From Pseudomonas sp. 5P_3.1_Bac2 (GTDB lineage Bacteria; Pseudomonadota; Gammaproteobacteria; Pseudomonadales; Pseudomonadaceae): a stretch of DNA of 64,000 nt. The stretch spans positions 434,001 to 498,000 of the forward strand of contig NZ_JANLNY010000004.1 of NCBI RefSeq assembly GCF_025465995.1, read 5' to 3'. Positions 1 through 8,169 of this stretch are shown piece after piece. The notes below the pieces were generated by a model. That model was not told where the DNA came from and made no database searches. It was given only the letters and a program-made list of their open reading frames with translations. The translations under genes and the position numbers were made by a program. Numbering within the stretch: the first letter of the stretch is position 1; every line of letters begins with the position of its first letter.

Positions 1-458
1 AGCAGCTGCGCGGTTAGCAGCAGGCAGCTGGTCAGCAGCGACAGGCCCAGGCGCTGCATCAGGCGCAGCATCAGCCAAGACAGCAGCATGGCCACCCAGA
101 AGTGTGGCAAGTACCACAAGGCTTGCCAGGGCAGGGTTTCCACCGAGGCGTAAAGCACTCCGCCGATATCCGGCAGCAGGGGCTGGCCGCGGATAATGTC
201 ACGCACCAGCACATAGCCGAGCATGGTCACCAAAAACGGTTTGACCAGGCCGTCGGCCTTACGCAGCGCCATTTCACCGAAGGGTTGCTGGATGCTGAAA
301 AACACCCCGGAGATAAAGAAGAACAACGGCAGAATAAACGCCGACAGCAGTGGGTAAATCACATCCGGTGAGCTGGCGGCAAACCAGCCATGGCCGAAGA
401 CAATGATTAAGATGCCCACGCCACGGGCTACATCCATTTGAATCCAGCGTTGTTTCAC
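1..458 (-). CDS. pslL: Acyltransferase family 3 membrane protein, PslL-like (3' end outside window)
   Basis: This is the N-terminal 152 residues or so of an integral-membrane acyltransferase; the C-terminus lies beyond base 1. The opening MDVARGVGILIIVFGHGWFA has the R-G-x-G-I...H pattern of acyltransferase family 3, in which the early His is thought to be catalytic, and several hydrophobic helices follow. Members of the family acetylate or succinylate surface polysaccharides. I start it at GTG 458 because AGGAG lies seven bases upstream; an in-frame ATG at 437 is the alternative. It follows pslK after a gap of 57 bases on the same strand, so its position matches pslL of P. aeruginosa, which argues for decoration of the Psl-like polymer. 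Family assignment is firm and substrate is inferred. Confidence 0.82.
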   Translation of the reverse strand, partial: MKQRWIQMDVARGVGILIIVFGHGWFAASSPDVIYPLLSAFILPLFFFISGVFFSIQQPFGEMALRKADGLVKPFLVTMLGYVLVRDIIRGQPLLPDIGGVLYASVETLPWQALWYLPHFWVAMLLSWLMLRLMQRLGLSLLTSCLLLTAQL

Positions 459-515
459 CGTTTAACTCCTGTTTAATGGGCTCGTTGGTCGAAATAATTC
501 AGCACGGGCCGGCTC

Positions 516-1922
516 TTAGGCGGCGCGCCATGGTCGCAGCCACAGGCCCATGACCAGCAAGCAGAGCAAGCCGGCGAGGGTGCCCAAGGCCAGCTGGAGC
601 CAGAGGTCTTGCAGGCTAAACAACCCGGCTGCGGCGCCCAGCGCCAAGGCTTGCAGCAGCCACAGGCGTGGCCAGGGCAATACGCCGCTCAGGCCTTGGC
701 GGCGCATCAGCAATAAGGCTGTGGCCAGCACACCGGCCAAGGCGGCTAGGGGAATGCCGGCTAAGCCGAGCAACCAAGGTAAAAGCAACAGCAAGGCGGC
801 GTTCAGCGCGCTGCCCAACAGCTCACAGTGCAGCGGCAGGCGGGTGTCGCCGGCGGCGTAGGCATAACGCGCGAGCAGGGCGTTCCAGGCGCCAAACACT
901 AAGGGCAGGGCAAACCAGGCAAGCAGGGCGGGCAGTGGCGAGTCGGCGCTTTGTTGTGGCAGCAACAGGCTGACCAGACTTGGCGCTGCGGCGACCAGTC
1001 CCACCCCGGCGGGCAAGGTTAATAAGCTGGCGGTTTCTAAACCCCGGCGCAGCAGGGCCAGGCGCTCGCCATCCTGGCGCCGGCTCAGCATGCCGAGCAG
1101 CACTTGATTAAGGCTCATCAGGGCAATCAGCGGCAGGTTCATCAGCTTGCGCGCCAGATTGACCCAAGTCACCGCGCCTTCGCCGAGCAGCGAGGCGACT
1201 AAGCGTTCGATCAACGCCAAGCCCTGGCTGGCGCCATTACTGAGCAGCAAGGGGCCGATGCGTTGGCCCAGCTCGGCCAGCTCCGCCCGCGCCCAGCGCC
1301 ACTGCCAGGGCCGCCAGCCTTGGCGCCACAGCGCGGGCAGGAGCACCAGCGGCATGAGCAGGCTGCCCAGCACGCAGGCCATGGCCAAGGCATGGTTGTC
1401 ACTGGCCTGGCCATGCAGGGCCAGATACACCACCGGCGGCAGGTTGAATAACAACGAGCCAAGGCCGGCCAGCACAAAGCGTTCAGCTGCCTGCAAGGGA
1501 ATGCTGAGCGCCGCGTGCAACAGCAGGCCGGGGGCGCACCAGGCGAGAATCTGTAAATTGCTTGCCGCCTGGGCACTGGCGCTCGCCGCCAAACCAGGGC
1601 CGAGCAGCTGCACCAGCCAGGGCGCGGTGATCATCAACAGGAGGCTGAGAAGCAGGGCAATGGCCATTAATGCCGGCATGATTGCGGCAAACCAGTGCCA
1701 GCGCTGGGCTTCTTCGCGTTGTAAAAACAGCGGCAGGGCCGCGGCGCTGAGCACCCCGCCGGCCAGCGACATACGCAGTGCTTCCGGCAGGAACAGGCCA
1801 ATCAAAAACGCATCGCTGCGCTCGCCGGCGCCCCAGGCCGCCACCAGCAGCCACTCGCGGGCAAAGCCCAGGCACAGCCCCAGCAGCGTGGCCAGGGTCA
1901 GCCAGAATGCCGCGCCCAGCAC
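516..1922 (-). CDS. pslK: MurJ/MviN-type lipid-linked oligosaccharide flippase, PslK-like
   Basis: A 468-residue polytopic membrane protein with about 14 hydrophobic segments. The N-terminus (LGFAREWLLVAAWGAGERSDAFLIG) is characteristic of the MurJ/MviN branch of MOP flippases. In this operon it is expected to flip the undecaprenyl-linked Psl repeat unit across the inner membrane rather than lipid II. The start is GTG 1922, directly after the TAG stop of pslJ, with GGAG about ten bases upstream. Length and position match PslK of P. aeruginosa. A role in cell-wall lipid II transport cannot be excluded from sequence, but the operon context makes it unlikely. Confidence 0.87.
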   Translation of the reverse strand: MLGAAFWLTLATLLGLCLGFAREWLLVAAWGAGERSDAFLIGLFLPEALRMSLAGGVLSAAALPLFLQREEAQRWHWFAAIMPALMAIALLLSLLLMITAPWLVQLLGPGLAASASAQAASNLQILAWCAPGLLLHAALSIPLQAAERFVLAGLGSLLFNLPPVVYLALHGQASDNHALAMACVLGSLLMPLVLLPALWRQGWRPWQWRWARAELAELGQRIGPLLLSNGASQGLALIERLVASLLGEGAVTWVNLARKLMNLPLIALMSLNQVLLGMLSRRQDGERLALLRRGLETASLLTLPAGVGLVAAAPSLVSLLLPQQSADSPLPALLAWFALPLVFGAWNALLARYAYAAGDTRLPLHCELLGSALNAALLLLLPWLLGLAGIPLAALAGVLATALLLMRRQGLSGVLPWPRLWLLQALALGAAAGLFSLQDLWLQLALGTLAGLLCLLVMGLWLRPWRAA

Positions 1923-3359
1923 CTAGACGCTACTCCGCCGGTCACGCTGCAGCTTGCGGTAGCCGACGGCTTTGCTCTGCGGCTGGCGCGCCGGGAACAG
2001 CCGGCGTGCCTCCAGGAGGTTGATGCCGACCAATAGCCAGAACAGGCCGATCATCACCACGGCAAAGCTGAAGTAGTGGTCGAACAGGCCGCTGACCAAG
2101 GCGGCGAGAATGCCGCCGGTGCTGCCCAGCCAGATCGCGTTGTCTTTGTTCAGGCGAATCGGCCCGGCTTCTGGCCGCGCCTCCTTCCACCAGCGCCAGG
2201 TCACCGCGATAAACAGCAGCATGCCGCCGAAGCCGATCTTGTACATGTAGTTCAGCCACAGGTTGGAGATGCCCAGCAGGTCGGTGCCCGGCACGGGTGG
2301 ATCGACCTTGAAGCCAATCCCCAGCGGATAGCGCGCCACGGCTTTGGGGAACATGCGGTATTCGTCGAAGCGTACTTCGGTACTGGCGTTGCTTGGTGAG
2401 AACATGGTGGCGATGCGATCTTGCAGCGGTGGATAGCTGAGCACCAGCACCACCATCAAGCCCGCGCCCAACAGCAGCAGACGCCCGGTGTAGGGCACCT
2501 TGCGCAGTGACATCCAGAACAGCACCGCGGCCAGGCTGAGCATGGCGCCGCGGGAGCTGGCCAGCAGCAACGCCGCCGCGCCGAGTACCGCCACCGCCAG
2601 GCCCAGCAAACGCCGCCAGCCTTCATTGGCGATGCCGTAGCAGAACGCCAAGGGCAGCAGCAGGGCCATAACCCCGCCCGTGGCATTGGGGTGCATCCAC
2701 GGCGAGCCCATCCGTGACGACAGCGCCTGCAGGCCGAATTCCAGGTTATCGAGGTTGCCGTAGTTGAACATGGTCAGGATTGAGGTCATGCCCGAGGCGG
2801 AGCGGTAGCGGATAAACACGCCGATCGACAGCAGCAGCATGGCCAGGGTGCCCAGCAGCAGGGCGATGACCAGGGTTTCACGGTTTTTGCGCTCAATCAG
2901 CAAGCGCCCGGCGAGGAATACGAGGGACAGGTTAAGCAACCAGCGCAGCCAACTGGACAGGCCGCTGCCCTCCGCTTTGATACTGACCTGACCGACCATA
3001 AAGGGCAGGACGCTGAACAGCATCAGCCACAGCAGCATGTGTTCGGTGGAGCGCTGGTGCAGCCCCGGCACGCTGGGCAGGCGCGAGAGAAAGGCGTGCC
3101 ACATCACCGCGCCCCAGGTCAGCGCCAGAATCGCTTCGCTGACCGTGGAGCGGATGCCGAGGTTGACCGTGGAATAGGGCATAAAAGTCGCCACGAGGGC
3201 GAACAGCAATAGCCCCCAAAACGGGAAGCGCAGGATGGTGACTGCCGCCGCGATCCCCACCAGCGCCGCACCGGCTTTGGCCGGGGTCAGGGCGAGCAAG
3301 GCAATGCCGAACGCGACGCCAAACAGCGCCGCGAGCAGATGACCCAACGACATTTTCAA
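1923..3359 (-). CDS. pslJ: O-antigen ligase/polymerase domain membrane protein, PslJ-like
   Basis: A 478-residue inner-membrane protein with roughly 10 to 12 transmembrane helices. It has a long periplasmic stretch around residues 300-365 typical of the Wzy_C/O-antigen ligase family, including the motif HPNATGG near residue 224 that sits in the conserved loop. Such proteins polymerise or ligate lipid-linked repeat units. It overlaps the end of pslI by four bases (ATGA arrangement) and abuts pslK, so translation is probably coupled. Length and order match PslJ of P. aeruginosa. Whether it acts as polymerase or as ligase is not visible from sequence. Confidence 0.86.
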   Translation of the reverse strand: MKMSLGHLLAALFGVAFGIALLALTPAKAGAALVGIAAAVTILRFPFWGLLLFALVATFMPYSTVNLGIRSTVSEAILALTWGAVMWHAFLSRLPSVPGLHQRSTEHMLLWLMLFSVLPFMVGQVSIKAEGSGLSSWLRWLLNLSLVFLAGRLLIERKNRETLVIALLLGTLAMLLLSIGVFIRYRSASGMTSILTMFNYGNLDNLEFGLQALSSRMGSPWMHPNATGGVMALLLPLAFCYGIANEGWRRLLGLAVAVLGAAALLLASSRGAMLSLAAVLFWMSLRKVPYTGRLLLLGAGLMVVLVLSYPPLQDRIATMFSPSNASTEVRFDEYRMFPKAVARYPLGIGFKVDPPVPGTDLLGISNLWLNYMYKIGFGGMLLFIAVTWRWWKEARPEAGPIRLNKDNAIWLGSTGGILAALVSGLFDHYFSFAVVMIGLFWLLVGINLLEARRLFPARQPQSKAVGYRKLQRDRRSSV

Positions 3360-4459
3360 CCTAATTCCTCAATCAGTTCGGCCAGGCGTTGTTGATAGGC
3401 TTGGCGGTTAAAACGGCTGGCCCACACTTGCAGTTGCGCTGCGCAGGCTTCGCGGGGCGCGTCAGCCAGGCGCAGCATCAGCTGTTCTAAAGCCGGGCCG
3501 TCATGGGGCGAGAAGCGCGGGGCCTGCGGCGGCGTCACTTCATCCAAGGAGGTACCAGTGGCCACGGCCACCGGGGTGCCGACACTTAAGGCTTCGACCA
3601 CCGGCAAGCCAAAACCTTCGGCATAAGACGGCTGCCACAGGCGCTCGGCCTGGCGGTACAGGGCATGCAACTGGGCGTCATCAACTCCGCTTACCGCGTG
3701 GATGCCGGGCAGGCTGCGTTGCTCAGGCGGCAGGTGCTCAAGGCTGCCGAGCAGCACCAGCGGCGGTACGCTGGCGGACTGGTTGCGTGCCTTGGCCCAG
3801 GCCTGCACAAACCAGGGCACGTTTTTGCGCAGCTCGCGGGTGCCGACTACTAACCAGTAACGCTCAGGCAGGGCCAAGGCGCTGAGATCCGCCGGCTCAC
3901 CGGTAAACCCATCGACCTGATTGGGCAGCACCCGCAATTTGTCGCGCACGCTGGGGAACAGCCGCGCGGCTTCATCGGCGCTGTACTGCGAGGGTGTCCA
4001 GATACGGTCAGCCGCTTTGAGCGAGTAGGCAATCGACAGGTAATCGCTGACCCGGTAGATGGTCGCCTTGAGGCGATTGGCGTGGTAATTCTTCAGGCTG
4101 ATCTGGAACAGATCATGGATCAGCAAGGCGTAGCGCACGCCCTTGGGCCGCGGTGGCAGCGGCAGGCCCATATTGAAGGTGCTGATATACAGATCAATAT
4201 GCTGCTCACGCAGGGCGCGCGGTAAAAAACCGGCTTCAAAGCGCAGGCGCTGGTGCGGCTGGTGCATCGCCGTGCGCGCACAGCCCCAGCTCGGGCACTG
4301 CACTTCCTGGCGTAAAGGATCTTCCAGCGGTGCCACGCCAAAGCGCGTTACTTGGGTGTCCGGCAGCTGCGCCAGGGCTTGCTCCATGGCATACACCTGA
4401 CGGCTGATGCCGGAGTGCGGCGAGGTGCCGACGGTGCGGTAGTCCAGCCCTATGTGCAT
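3356..4459 (-). CDS. pslI: Glycosyltransferase family 1/4, PslI-like
   Basis: A 367-residue cytoplasmic GT-B fold glycosyltransferase. The N-terminal half begins MHIGLDYRTVGTSPHSGISR, with the glycine-rich acceptor-side loop. The C-terminal half carries LVVGTRELRKN and the E-x7-E type element YAEGFGLPVVEAL near residue 285, which contacts the nucleotide-sugar in GT4 enzymes. It would add one sugar to the Psl repeat unit. The ATG at 4459 lies inside the last codons of pslH (10-base overlap), and its own stop overlaps the pslJ start. Donor sugar cannot be read from sequence; name given by operon position. Confidence 0.85.
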   Translation of the reverse strand: MHIGLDYRTVGTSPHSGISRQVYAMEQALAQLPDTQVTRFGVAPLEDPLRQEVQCPSWGCARTAMHQPHQRLRFEAGFLPRALREQHIDLYISTFNMGLPLPPRPKGVRYALLIHDLFQISLKNYHANRLKATIYRVSDYLSIAYSLKAADRIWTPSQYSADEAARLFPSVRDKLRVLPNQVDGFTGEPADLSALALPERYWLVVGTRELRKNVPWFVQAWAKARNQSASVPPLVLLGSLEHLPPEQRSLPGIHAVSGVDDAQLHALYRQAERLWQPSYAEGFGLPVVEALSVGTPVAVATGTSLDEVTPPQAPRFSPHDGPALEQLMLRLADAPREACAAQLQVWASRFNRQAYQQRLAELIEELG

Positions 4460-5658
4460 GGCTCGGTCTCTTTGCTCAGGCTGGCGTAGACCTGTTCCAG
4501 CTGGCTGGCGGCGACGCTCCAGTCATGGCTTTGACGCACATAGGCGCGGCCTCTGGTCGCTAAGCGTTGGGCCAATTCACCATCGTTGAGCACGCGCAGC
4601 ACGGAACTGGCCAATTGCGCGGCGTTTTCGCCGGCCAGATAGTCACTGCCGGCATGCAGGTCCAGGCCCGACACACCTTGGCTGCTGCTCACCAGCGGTA
4701 AACCGGCGGCCAGCGCTTCCAGCACCTTGAGCTTGGAGCCGCCGCCATGGCGCAGGGCGGCGAGAAACAGGGTGCTGCTCGACTGCAGCTCTAGCAGATC
4801 CGGGACAAACCCCTGCCACTCGATACGTGCATCGGGCCAGCGCTGGCGCCACTGCTCAGGCAGGGCATAGCCACAGATGCTGATGCGTGCATGGGCCGCG
4901 CCGGCCCACACGCGCGGCATGATTTCATCGAGAATCCACTGCACCGCGTCAACGTTGGGGGCGTATTCGTAGTTACCCAGGAACAGCAGGCGTTGGCTGT
5001 CTTGCTTGGCGCTGGCGGCGGCAAAGTGCTCGCAGTCCACGCCATTGACCACCACTGGCAGGCGCCGCCCCAGCATGTCGCCAAGGACCTCGGCGTCCTT
5101 TGGTGTGACGGCGATCACTTGCGCCGCTTGGCCCATCACGCGGCGCTCCCAACGCCGATAGCGCCATTGGTCATAGCGAATAAACGGCCAGGCCCAGCGC
5201 GGCAGACGGTCGTAAGTGGCAGCGCCTAGGCTCGACTCCACGTTGTGCTCGGTGAGGACAAAGGCTTGCCCAGCTTCACGCAGCGGCTGCTCATAGGGCT
5301 GGAAGGTATAGCTGTGCTCGATCTGCACCACGTCCCACGGTTCTTGCAGCAACTGGCGCGCTTGCGTCTGTAATTGTGGGGACAGGCCGTTGACGCTGGC
5401 CAGCAGCGGATAAGGCGCGAATAAGGCGGCAAACAAGGTACGCAGGCTGCGCAGCGAGCGGCGCGGAACGACGATCAAGCGCTCTAGCAGCGGCTCGAGC
5501 ATTTTCCGCTCTGCGTCGCTCAACGGCTGCTTGCTGTGCACCAGCAGTGTGATGCGCTGACCACGCGCAGCCAGGCTGCGCAGCAGCTGATACTGACGGG
5601 TTTTGCCGCCGCTGGTAGTGGGCCAGGGGGAGTAGGGCAAGATCCACAAAATGCGCAT
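4450..5658 (-). CDS. pslH: Glycosyltransferase family 4, PslH-like
   Basis: A GT-B glycosyltransferase of 402 residues from ATG 5658 (MRILWILPYSPWPTTSGGKT). A GTG four codons upstream at 5670 would overlap the pslG stop. I prefer the ATG because it begins the conserved first strand of the fold and gives the length I remember for PslH. The donor-binding half contains LFLGNYEYAPNVDA and a GGGSKLKVLEALAAGLPLV segment near residue 315, the usual nucleotide-sugar binding signature. It is predicted to act at the cytoplasmic face on the lipid-linked Psl repeat. The exact linkage is unknown. Confidence 0.86.
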   Translation of the reverse strand: MRILWILPYSPWPTTSGGKTRQYQLLRSLAARGQRITLLVHSKQPLSDAERKMLEPLLERLIVVPRRSLRSLRTLFAALFAPYPLLASVNGLSPQLQTQARQLLQEPWDVVQIEHSYTFQPYEQPLREAGQAFVLTEHNVESSLGAATYDRLPRWAWPFIRYDQWRYRRWERRVMGQAAQVIAVTPKDAEVLGDMLGRRLPVVVNGVDCEHFAAASAKQDSQRLLFLGNYEYAPNVDAVQWILDEIMPRVWAGAAHARISICGYALPEQWRQRWPDARIEWQGFVPDLLELQSSSTLFLAALRHGGGSKLKVLEALAAGLPLVSSSQGVSGLDLHAGSDYLAGENAAQLASSVLRVLNDGELAQRLATRGRAYVRQSHDWSVAASQLEQVYASLSKETEPCT

Positions 5659-5666
5659 GCTTCTAC

Positions 5667-6992
5667 TCACTTCCAGACCAGCATTTGCAAGCTCGGCAGC
5701 ACCGGCACGGCAAGGCCGCTATTGGCGCTTAACGGCGTGACCTTGCCGCTTAACGGGTCATGCAGGGTCGCTTGGTTGACCTCCGGCAGACTCACTGTAC
5801 CGCCGTCGGCAGCCCAGAACAGCCAGACATGCTGGCCGTCTTCACGGGTCCAGCCGATGCTGAACAAACCTTCCGGCGCATCTTCAGTCAAGGGCGGTTC
5901 TGCCGGCAGCAGCTTAGGCCCGGTGACTTTCAAGAAGCGCTGCAGGGCCAGATACACCGGCTTGGGATTGGCTTCTAGGTCGAGCAAGCCGTAATCACGG
6001 TCACGCACGCTGGCGCGCTGATCCAGATCGCTTAGGGTAAACAGGAAAATACGGTCGTAATCCAGCGCACTCATCAACGCCAGGCGACGCAGCACGTAAT
6101 CGGCCTGGCCTTTGACGCCGATGATGTCTTGCGCTTCTTTCGGGCCTTTATAGGCAGACCAACCCCACTCAGTGCTCCAGATTGCCGGCACGCCATCATT
6201 GCGCAGGCTCTGGTTGAGGGCTTGGGTCTTGGCCACGAAGTCCAGATTGCTGGGCTGATTGCCTTCCGGCAACTGGGTGTAAGGGTGGTAGCTGACGATT
6301 GTGCTCAGGCGTGGCGTGTCGAGTTTGCTCAGGGCATCAAGCATGGTTCGGCCATCGGGCATTTCACTGAAAAACGCCATGCCGGCGCCGACTACCGGCT
6401 TGTTGGCATCCACCTGGCGCAGGGCCTGGGTGCTGACTTCGAGTAACTTGGCATACCCCTCAGGGTCAGCCGTGGGGCGCCAGAATCCCTGCAAGTTAGG
6501 CTCGTTCCACACCTGCCAGGCATCGACGCTGGGGTAGCGCTTGGCGAGCATCGCGATGCGCTCGGCAAACACCTGCGGGTCCTCAGGCGGGTATTGATCT
6601 TGGTACGGCGAATAGAAGGGTGCGGTGGTGATAAAACGCGCCGAGCCGACTAGGTAAAACACCGACTTCAGCTGCTCGGCTTTCAGGTCTTTTGTGAGCT
6701 GGTCGAGGGTGGCCAGTTGGAATTCGTTCTCGCCGGTCTCAATCCGGTCCCAGTGCAGATCCAGGCGTACCCATTCGAGGCCCAGTTCGTGCAGACGCTC
6801 TATCTGCTTGTGATAGCGCTCAGGGCTAAACCACAAGAACTGCGCGTTGACCCCTAAAAAGTCCTTCCACACCACGGCGCGGGGGGCTTTGAGCACCTGG
6901 CTTTGGGCATCGGCAGGACGTCCCCACAACCCCAGTACAGCCACACCGGCCAAGGCCAGGGCGAACACACTAAACAGAGTTTTACGCGCCAT
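5667..6992 (-). CDS. pslG: Secreted endo-glycosidase, PslG-like (GH39)
   Basis: A 441-residue protein with an N-terminal hydrophobic signal or anchor (residues about 5-25, ending near ADAQS), so it faces the periplasm. The fold is a TIM-barrel glycoside hydrolase. Glu164 in VWNEPN is the expected acid/base residue and Glu275 in STEWGW the expected nucleophile; both correspond to the catalytic pair known for P. aeruginosa PslG, which cleaves Psl and affects matrix assembly. The gene overlaps pslF by 11 bases and ends eight bases before pslH. All catalytic residues look intact. Confidence 0.9.
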   Translation of the reverse strand: MARKTLFSVFALALAGVAVLGLWGRPADAQSQVLKAPRAVVWKDFLGVNAQFLWFSPERYHKQIERLHELGLEWVRLDLHWDRIETGENEFQLATLDQLTKDLKAEQLKSVFYLVGSARFITTAPFYSPYQDQYPPEDPQVFAERIAMLAKRYPSVDAWQVWNEPNLQGFWRPTADPEGYAKLLEVSTQALRQVDANKPVVGAGMAFFSEMPDGRTMLDALSKLDTPRLSTIVSYHPYTQLPEGNQPSNLDFVAKTQALNQSLRNDGVPAIWSTEWGWSAYKGPKEAQDIIGVKGQADYVLRRLALMSALDYDRIFLFTLSDLDQRASVRDRDYGLLDLEANPKPVYLALQRFLKVTGPKLLPAEPPLTEDAPEGLFSIGWTREDGQHVWLFWAADGGTVSLPEVNQATLHDPLSGKVTPLSANSGLAVPVLPSLQMLVWK

Positions 6993-8169
6993 GGGCAGTC
7001 CCTACCATCTGATTGAACAAGGCTTGAAAGCTTAATGCGGTACGCGGCCAACTGCGCTCCTGGCCTATGACGCTGGCACGTTCGGCCCACGCCTGGGCCA
7101 GGCTGGGCTGGCGCGCCAGGTTAAGCAGCTGGGCGCTGAGCGCCGCCACATCGCCTTGGGCGTAGATCGCGCCATTGCCACTGGCCACTTCTTCGGCAAA
7201 GGCGCGGGCATCCGAGGTGATCGCCCCCCGGCCACAGGCTGCCGCCCACGACAAGGCGCCGCTGGTGCCGCGTTGCTGGCCGAGCAAGCCGAGCTTTTTC
7301 GATTCGCGGTACGGCAGCACCATCACATGGTGAGCCTGAATGGTCTGGGCGATCTCGGCTGCCGGCAGGTTCAGGCGCCAGTCGATCACATCGCTAAGGC
7401 CGAGGTTGTCAATTTGCTCGCGTAACTGCTCAAGATAATTACCGCCGCTGCCGAAGGCCATTTCTGCTGCCGTGCCACCGGCCAAAGTCAGGCGCAGGCG
7501 CGGACGAAACTCGGGCGCTTGTTTGAACACCCCGGCGAGGGCGGCGAGTAAATCCTCGATGCCCTTGCCGCGATAGATAAAGCCGAAGTACAGCAAACGC
7601 AGGGTATCCAAGGGCGGCAAGGGCGCTGGCGCAATATCCAAGTTACCGTGGTTGATCACCGCCACTTTGCCCGCTGGTAGCTGCATACGTTCTGTTAAAC
7701 GCTGCGCGCCCAACTGGGTGAGGGTGACTAAGCGGGTCAGGCCTTGGGCTACCTGGCGCTCCTCGCGCAGGGTGAGCGGGTCGGCCAAGACCACGGCCGC
7801 TTGTGGCAGCGGGCTGGGCAGACGCTCGAGCAAACGCAGTGGCCAGGGCAGCCGCTCACGGCGCCAGACCATGCGTTCCGGGTCGTGCACGGTGGCGCTC
7901 AGGGGCAAGTTGGGGTAACGCCGGCGCAGCTCGGCCAGGGCGATAAACTCACCGAGGCGGCCACCGCCCAATTCGCCATGGACCAGATCAAACTGCTGCC
8001 AGTCAATCGCGGCAATCGCCCGATGCAGGCTGGCGCTGTCGCTGGCGACCCCGGCCAGCGGTGTAGCCACCTCGATAGCCAAGCCCTGCAAGGCGTTGCG
8101 CAGGTGCATGGCATAGTCGGCAATGCCATTTTTCTCCGGCGGTAACGGCGCGAGCAGGGCGATGCGCAT
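6982..8169 (-). CDS. pslF: Glycosyltransferase family 4, PslF-like
   Basis: A 395-residue GT-B glycosyltransferase. The N-terminus MRIALLAPLPPEKNGIADYA has the G-I-A-x-Y acceptor loop common in GT4 proteins. The C-terminal half carries LLYFGFIYRGKGIEDLL and, near residue 310, the QQRGTSGALSWAAACGRG donor loop. It would transfer a sugar, probably mannose or glucose, to the growing Psl repeat at the inner membrane. The start ATG shares one base with the stop of pslE (TAATG), pointing to coupled translation. Specific donor and linkage cannot be assigned. Confidence 0.86.
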   Translation of the reverse strand: MRIALLAPLPPEKNGIADYAMHLRNALQGLAIEVATPLAGVASDSASLHRAIAAIDWQQFDLVHGELGGGRLGEFIALAELRRRYPNLPLSATVHDPERMVWRRERLPWPLRLLERLPSPLPQAAVVLADPLTLREERQVAQGLTRLVTLTQLGAQRLTERMQLPAGKVAVINHGNLDIAPAPLPPLDTLRLLYFGFIYRGKGIEDLLAALAGVFKQAPEFRPRLRLTLAGGTAAEMAFGSGGNYLEQLREQIDNLGLSDVIDWRLNLPAAEIAQTIQAHHVMVLPYRESKKLGLLGQQRGTSGALSWAAACGRGAITSDARAFAEEVASGNGAIYAQGDVAALSAQLLNLARQPSLAQAWAERASVIGQERSWPRTALSFQALFNQMVGTAHGA